This document shows positions 5,890-7,940 of a DNA stretch of 7,940 nt, piece by piece (position 1 is the stretch's first letter; each line of letters begins with the position of its first letter). The DNA lies in assembly GCA_947169005.1 (NCBI GenBank), contig CAMVOG010000103.1, positions 1-7,940 of the forward strand, read 5' to 3'. The notes beneath the pieces were generated by a model. That model ran no database searches, had not been told where the DNA came from, and was given only the letters and a program-made list of their open reading frames with translations. Source of the DNA: an uncultured Clostridia bacterium. GTDB lineage: Bacteria > Bacillota > Clostridia > Oscillospirales > Oscillospiraceae. The translations under genes were made by a program, and so were the position numbers.

Positions 5890-5915
5890 GGCGAAAAAAG
5901 AAAGGGGCGAGGGAT

Positions 5916-6491
5916 ATGGAGCGCTCGGCGCAGCTTTTGAAAACGGTGGAGGCGGTGCGGGAAGCGCGGCTGCCCCGCTGGGCGGAGCTGCCGGACCTGG
6001 CTCTGTATATGGACCAGGTGATCGTGCTGATGGGGCAGTATCTGGGGGGCATCGTCAGCGGGGAGGAAAAGCTGCTGACGCCCTCCATGGTGAATAACTA
6101 CGTGAAGCTGGGGCTGATGCCGCCCCCGGTGAAGAAGAAATACGGGCGGGAGCAGCTCGCCGATCTGATCATGATCTGCGTGATGAAGCAGGTGATCCCC
6201 ATCTCCATCACGCGGGAGCTGATCCGCACCAGCCTGGAGGAGCTGAGCCCCCAGCAGCTTTACGACACCTTCTGCGATTATTACGACATCGCCGCCGGGG
6301 AGGCCCTGGAGAGCCTGGACCGGCGGACGGACATCATCGAGTCCACGGGCCGGGCGGGGCTGAACCTGCTGGCGGCCTCCTGCGCCATTCGCTCTCAGCT
6401 GGAGCTGCGGCTGGCGGAGGACCTGGGTCGGGCAGAGGAAACGAAGCCCGCGAAGGAAAAGGGACAGAAAGAGAAAAACAAGGAAAAATAA
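5916..6491 (+). CDS. DUF1836 protein, putative helix-turn-helix regulator
   Basis: A 191-residue soluble protein. ATG 5916 is chosen because it follows AAAGGGG (5901-5907) by 8 nt; an in-frame ATG at 5880 overlaps the -10 box. Residues 19-100 match the DUF1836 pattern. They run from LPRW..LPDLALYMDQV (19-35) to LTPSMVNNYVKLGLMPPPVKKKYGREQLADL (54-84) and the helix after it (ICVMKQVIPISI). The middle stretch, a helix ending in YVKLGLMPPP followed by a basic turn and Y-x-R-E-x-L, looks like the recognition half of a MerR-type winged helix. DNA binding is therefore inferred, not shown. The C-terminus (about 177-191) is a Lys/Glu-rich disordered tail. The gene is divergent from the SGNH hydrolase gene and could control it or itself through the shared intergenic region. 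No target is known. Confidence 0.8.
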   Translation: MERSAQLLKTVEAVREARLPRWAELPDLALYMDQVIVLMGQYLGGIVSGEEKLLTPSMVNNYVKLGLMPPPVKKKYGREQLADLIMICVMKQVIPISITRELIRTSLEELSPQQLYDTFCDYYDIAAGEALESLDRRTDIIESTGRAGLNLLAASCAIRSQLELRLAEDLGRAEETKPAKEKGQKEKNKEK

Positions 6492-6494
6492 AGG

Positions 6495-6535
6495 AAAGCC
6501 CGTACCGCCGGTTGGGACCGGGGTACGGGCTTTTT
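6495..6535. terminator. Bidirectional terminator between the DUF1836 and SleB-like genes
   Basis: AAAGCCCGTACC (6495-6506) pairs with GGTACGGGCTTT (6522-6533) for 12 bp. After a single unpaired G, an inner stem CCGGT/ACCGG (6508-6512 with 6517-6521) closes a TGGG loop. T-run 6531-6535 on the plus strand and several T-runs on the minus strand suit both convergent genes. Confidence 0.85.
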
Positions 6536-6577
6536 CGTATGACGTTTCCCTTGGGGCCGCCTCGGATGGGACGGGGC

Positions 6578-7405
6578 TCAGACGTAGAAGCTGTGGTGTC
6601 CGATGGTGGTCACAAAGGTGCAGTTGCGGACGATCCAGAAATTGGTCGCCGCGGCGGGATTCAGGAAAAAGAGGCTGTCGTCTGCGGTGTTGGCCCCATC
6701 CAGCACCAGCTTGGCGGCGATCACGCTGCTCTGCGTCGGCGTATAGTAAATGGCACCGTTGCCGGCGGGGGAAAACTGATAGTTGCCGTTGACGCACTGG
6801 AAAATGACGTTGAAGATGCTGTTGGGGAAAAGGGAAGAATTCACGCGGTTCATCACCACGTTGCCCACCGCGATCTGCCCCTCCAGGGATTCACCCCGGG
6901 ACTCCGCGTTGATGATACGGGAGAGCCAGTAGACCGCGTCGCTGGAATAGAAGAGGTCGCCCGAAAGAAGCGGCTCCCCGCCCGTGGTAATGCTAACGGA
7001 GCGGGTCCCCTCGTCCCAGTAAACCGCGGCCCCGAGGGCCTTGGAAAGAACGCGGATGGGCAGGTAAAAGGCGCCGTCGTCATCGACCCAGCAGAATGGG
7101 CCGGTAAAGAGATAACGCTCGTTGGCGATGATGTATTCACTTCCATGCTGCGCCGTCAGCAGCAGACCGGGTGCCTCGACTGTCGCTGTCCTGCTCTCGT
7201 TATCCCAGGAAACAGTACAATCCGGCATAGCCAGCTCACAGTATTTGCGCAGGGGGACCATCGTCGTCCCCTCGTACAAAAAGGCCCCGTCCATAGCCTG
7301 CCCGTCGATCACGACGCTGATCTCTTCTTCTTCCGCCATTGCCAGGGGGGCAAGGCAGCTCAGCAGCGCGAGCGTCAGGAGCAGGGAGATGAGTCTTTTT
7401 CGTAT
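6578..7405 (-). CDS. Secreted SleB-type cell-wall/cortex hydrolase with copper-amine-oxidase-like N-terminal domain
   Basis: A probable peptidoglycan hydrolase of the SleB/CwlJ (Hydrolase_2) family, which cleaves spore cortex or vegetative wall glycan. Starting at the ATA codon 7405-7403 gives 275 residues with a typical signal peptide: RKR, a Leu-rich core and APLAMA before acidic residues, with likely cleavage after A24. LLSC (14-17) is a poor lipobox. Residues 29-140 look like a copper amine oxidase N-terminal domain, a common wall-associated stalk (TTMVPLRKYCE, then AFYLPIRVLSKALGAAVYWD). The catalytic domain follows: SRIINAESRGESLEGQIAVG (162-181) with E168 as expected catalytic glutamate, VVMNRV (183-188), FPNSIFNVIFQ and YQFSPAGNG. 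SD TTAGGAGGA (7415-7423) lies directly upstream, but no ATG, GTG or TTG follows it. Such codons occur only farther upstream (TTG 7438, ATG 7498), without SD support. The usual sleB partner ypeB is not in view. Confidence 0.8.
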   Translation of the reverse strand: MRKRLISLLLTLALLSCLAPLAMAEEEEISVVIDGQAMDGAFLYEGTTMVPLRKYCELAMPDCTVSWDNESRTATVEAPGLLLTAQHGSEYIIANERYLFTGPFCWVDDDGAFYLPIRVLSKALGAAVYWDEGTRSVSITTGGEPLLSGDLFYSSDAVYWLSRIINAESRGESLEGQIAVGNVVMNRVNSSLFPNSIFNVIFQCVNGNYQFSPAGNGAIYYTPTQSSVIAAKLVLDGANTADDSLFFLNPAAATNFWIVRNCTFVTTIGHHSFYV

Positions 7406-7414
7406 AATAACAAT

Positions 7415-7423
7415 TCCTCCTAA
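7415..7423 (-). promoter_or_regulatory. Strong ribosome binding site that points to a non-ATG start
   Basis: On the minus strand TTAGGAGGA (7423-7415) is followed in frame by ATT, GTT, ATT, ATA and then the signal-peptide codons. Counting from the end of AGGAGG (7416), the second ATT (7408-7406) is 7 nt away and the ATA (7405-7403) is 10 nt away. Either gives a clean signal peptide. Confidence 0.6.
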
Positions 7424-7424
7424 G

Positions 7425-7609
7425 CTGCCGCGCGGCAAAGGGACTGCGGCAGTTCGATGATCAAGGACCGGAAAAGGGTCCCGTTTTGTTCTCCCCATGC
7501 TTGGCCCGGGGAGAAGATCGGCCGCAACGGGCTGCGGTTCCGATCCATCTATATCAACGCGGGCGGTTGGGACGCACGCGGTGTATTCCGTGTCTTGAAG
7601 ATTGCAGGC
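7425..7609 (-). other. Structured 5' leader of the SleB-like transcript
   Basis: The stretch between the predicted transcript start (about 7609) and the SD contains three hairpins. The first is GATCGG-CCGCA paired with TGCGG-TT-CCGATC (7516-7545), 11 bp with a 2-nt bulge. The second is GGACC/GGTCC (7465-7481). The third is CTGCCGC/GCGGCAG (7425-7452), just upstream of the SD; its first arm also overlaps a 12-nt palindrome TGCCGCGCGGCA (7426-7437). No coding signal is convincing here. I do not recognise a known riboswitch, and a c-di-AMP type was considered but not supported. Confidence 0.35.
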
Positions 7610-7615
7610 ATGGAA

Positions 7616-7644
7616 AGTGTAACAGAAAGGTTACGAAAAAGCAA
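7616..7644 (-). promoter_or_regulatory. Promoter upstream of the SleB-like gene
   Basis: On the minus strand -35 TTGCTT (7644-7639) and -10 TACACT (7621-7616) are 17 nt apart, with TGT before the -10 (extended -10). An inverted repeat GTAAC-6-GTTAC (7619-7634) overlaps the -10 and the spacer and could be an operator. It lies 40 bp after the stop of the preceding minus-strand gene, so the SleB-like gene need not depend on that gene's transcript. Confidence 0.6.
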
Positions 7645-7684
7645 GGGAAACTTGGGCCGGAACTGAAATTTCGGCATTTTGCCA

Positions 7685-7940
7685 TTATTCTGCCCCGTCG
7701 CTTAGGTGAGAAATACCCCTTGTCAGCTTAAAACTGTCCATAGCGGGTAAAAATGCCACCTGCCGCCAAGGGAAAAAGAGCCCGTCCAGATAGCCGCCCA
7801 GCAGGGCGCAAAGGGCCGGGTCGCTCATGTACAGGATCAGCGGGCGGCCATAGGTCTCCAGAAAGGCGCCGATCAGCGCCTGGAACTTCTCGGAGACGGT
7901 TTCCGCCGGGGTCATGGATTCATAGGCCGCGATCAGCCCG
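7685..7940 (-). CDS. Unrecognised protein, C-terminal part
   Basis: The minus-strand frame is open from the right edge to TAA at 7687-7685, giving 84 visible residues. An internal ATG at 7915 exists, but no SD precedes it and the frame stays open upstream with similar composition. The real start is therefore probably outside the window. The fragment begins GLIAAYESMTPAETVSEKFQ and is helical in character. A hydrophobic stretch (PLILYMSDPALCALLGGYLDGLFF) is interrupted by Asp and Pro, so it is more likely a packed core than a transmembrane span. I do not recognise the family. Only a weak hairpin follows the stop, before the next promoter. Confidence 0.55.
   Translation of the reverse strand, partial: GLIAAYESMTPAETVSEKFQALIGAFLETYGRPLILYMSDPALCALLGGYLDGLFFPWRQVAFLPAMDSFKLTRGISHLSDGAE

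Noticed and set aside
7549..7611. A 20-codon leader peptide frame on the minus strand after the SleB promoter
   Set aside because: Its ATG would sit at the predicted transcript start with no SD, and it has no run of regulatory codons. It is probably chance.
7457..7731. Two overlapping plus-strand open frames upstream of the SleB-like gene
   Set aside because: They have no SD, overlap each other in different frames, cross the minus-strand promoter and hairpins, and show no family resemblance.

Overview
The window looks like a chromosomal segment of a GC-rich, Gram-positive, anaerobic Clostridia-type bacterium, most likely of the Oscillospiraceae group. The signs are strong AGGAGG-type ribosome binding sites, DUF1836 and DUF4830-like proteins, a SleB-type cortex/cell-wall hydrolase with a copper-amine-oxidase-like N-terminal domain, and an MsmK/UgpC-type sugar ABC ATPase. 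The taxon is inferred from protein content, not from a marker comparison. No phage, CRISPR, tRNA or rRNA signal was seen.

Layout: a membrane-anchored DUF4830-like gene runs off the left edge on the minus strand. It is divergent from an RsuA-type 16S rRNA pseudouridine synthase (337-1059). Next is a monocistronic sugar-importer ATPase (1224-2342) with its own extended -10 promoter. Downstream of it lies a 213-bp non-coding block of nested hairpins bounded by imperfect inverted repeats of about 42 bp and ending in a terminator (2363-2581). A DUF3237-like gene (2598-3029, minus) is divergent from typA/bipA (3184-5001, plus), which is interrupted in frame by a TGA at 3610-3612. A bidirectional terminator separates typA from a cytoplasmic SGNH hydrolase (5057-5761, minus). 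That gene is divergent from a DUF1836 putative regulator (5916-6491, plus). Another bidirectional terminator separates the DUF1836 gene from a secreted SleB-type hydrolase (6578-7405, minus), which has a structured leader of about 190 nt. The 3' end of an unrecognised gene (7685-7940, minus) closes the window.

The genes alternate in strand and mostly have their own promoters and terminators, so this reads as single-gene units and not one pathway. Themes are translation (RsuA, TypA), sugar uptake energisation (MsmK-like ATPase) and envelope or spore biology (SleB-like).

The two best second-look items are the typA locus, an otherwise intact 605-residue gene with one internal TGA between the G4 and G5 GTPase motifs, and the inverted-repeat hairpin element at 2363-2575. 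Two smaller oddities are the SleB-like gene, whose best-placed start is ATA or ATT instead of ATG/GTG/TTG, and its structured leader. I saw no convincing new multi-gene defence or metabolic system.
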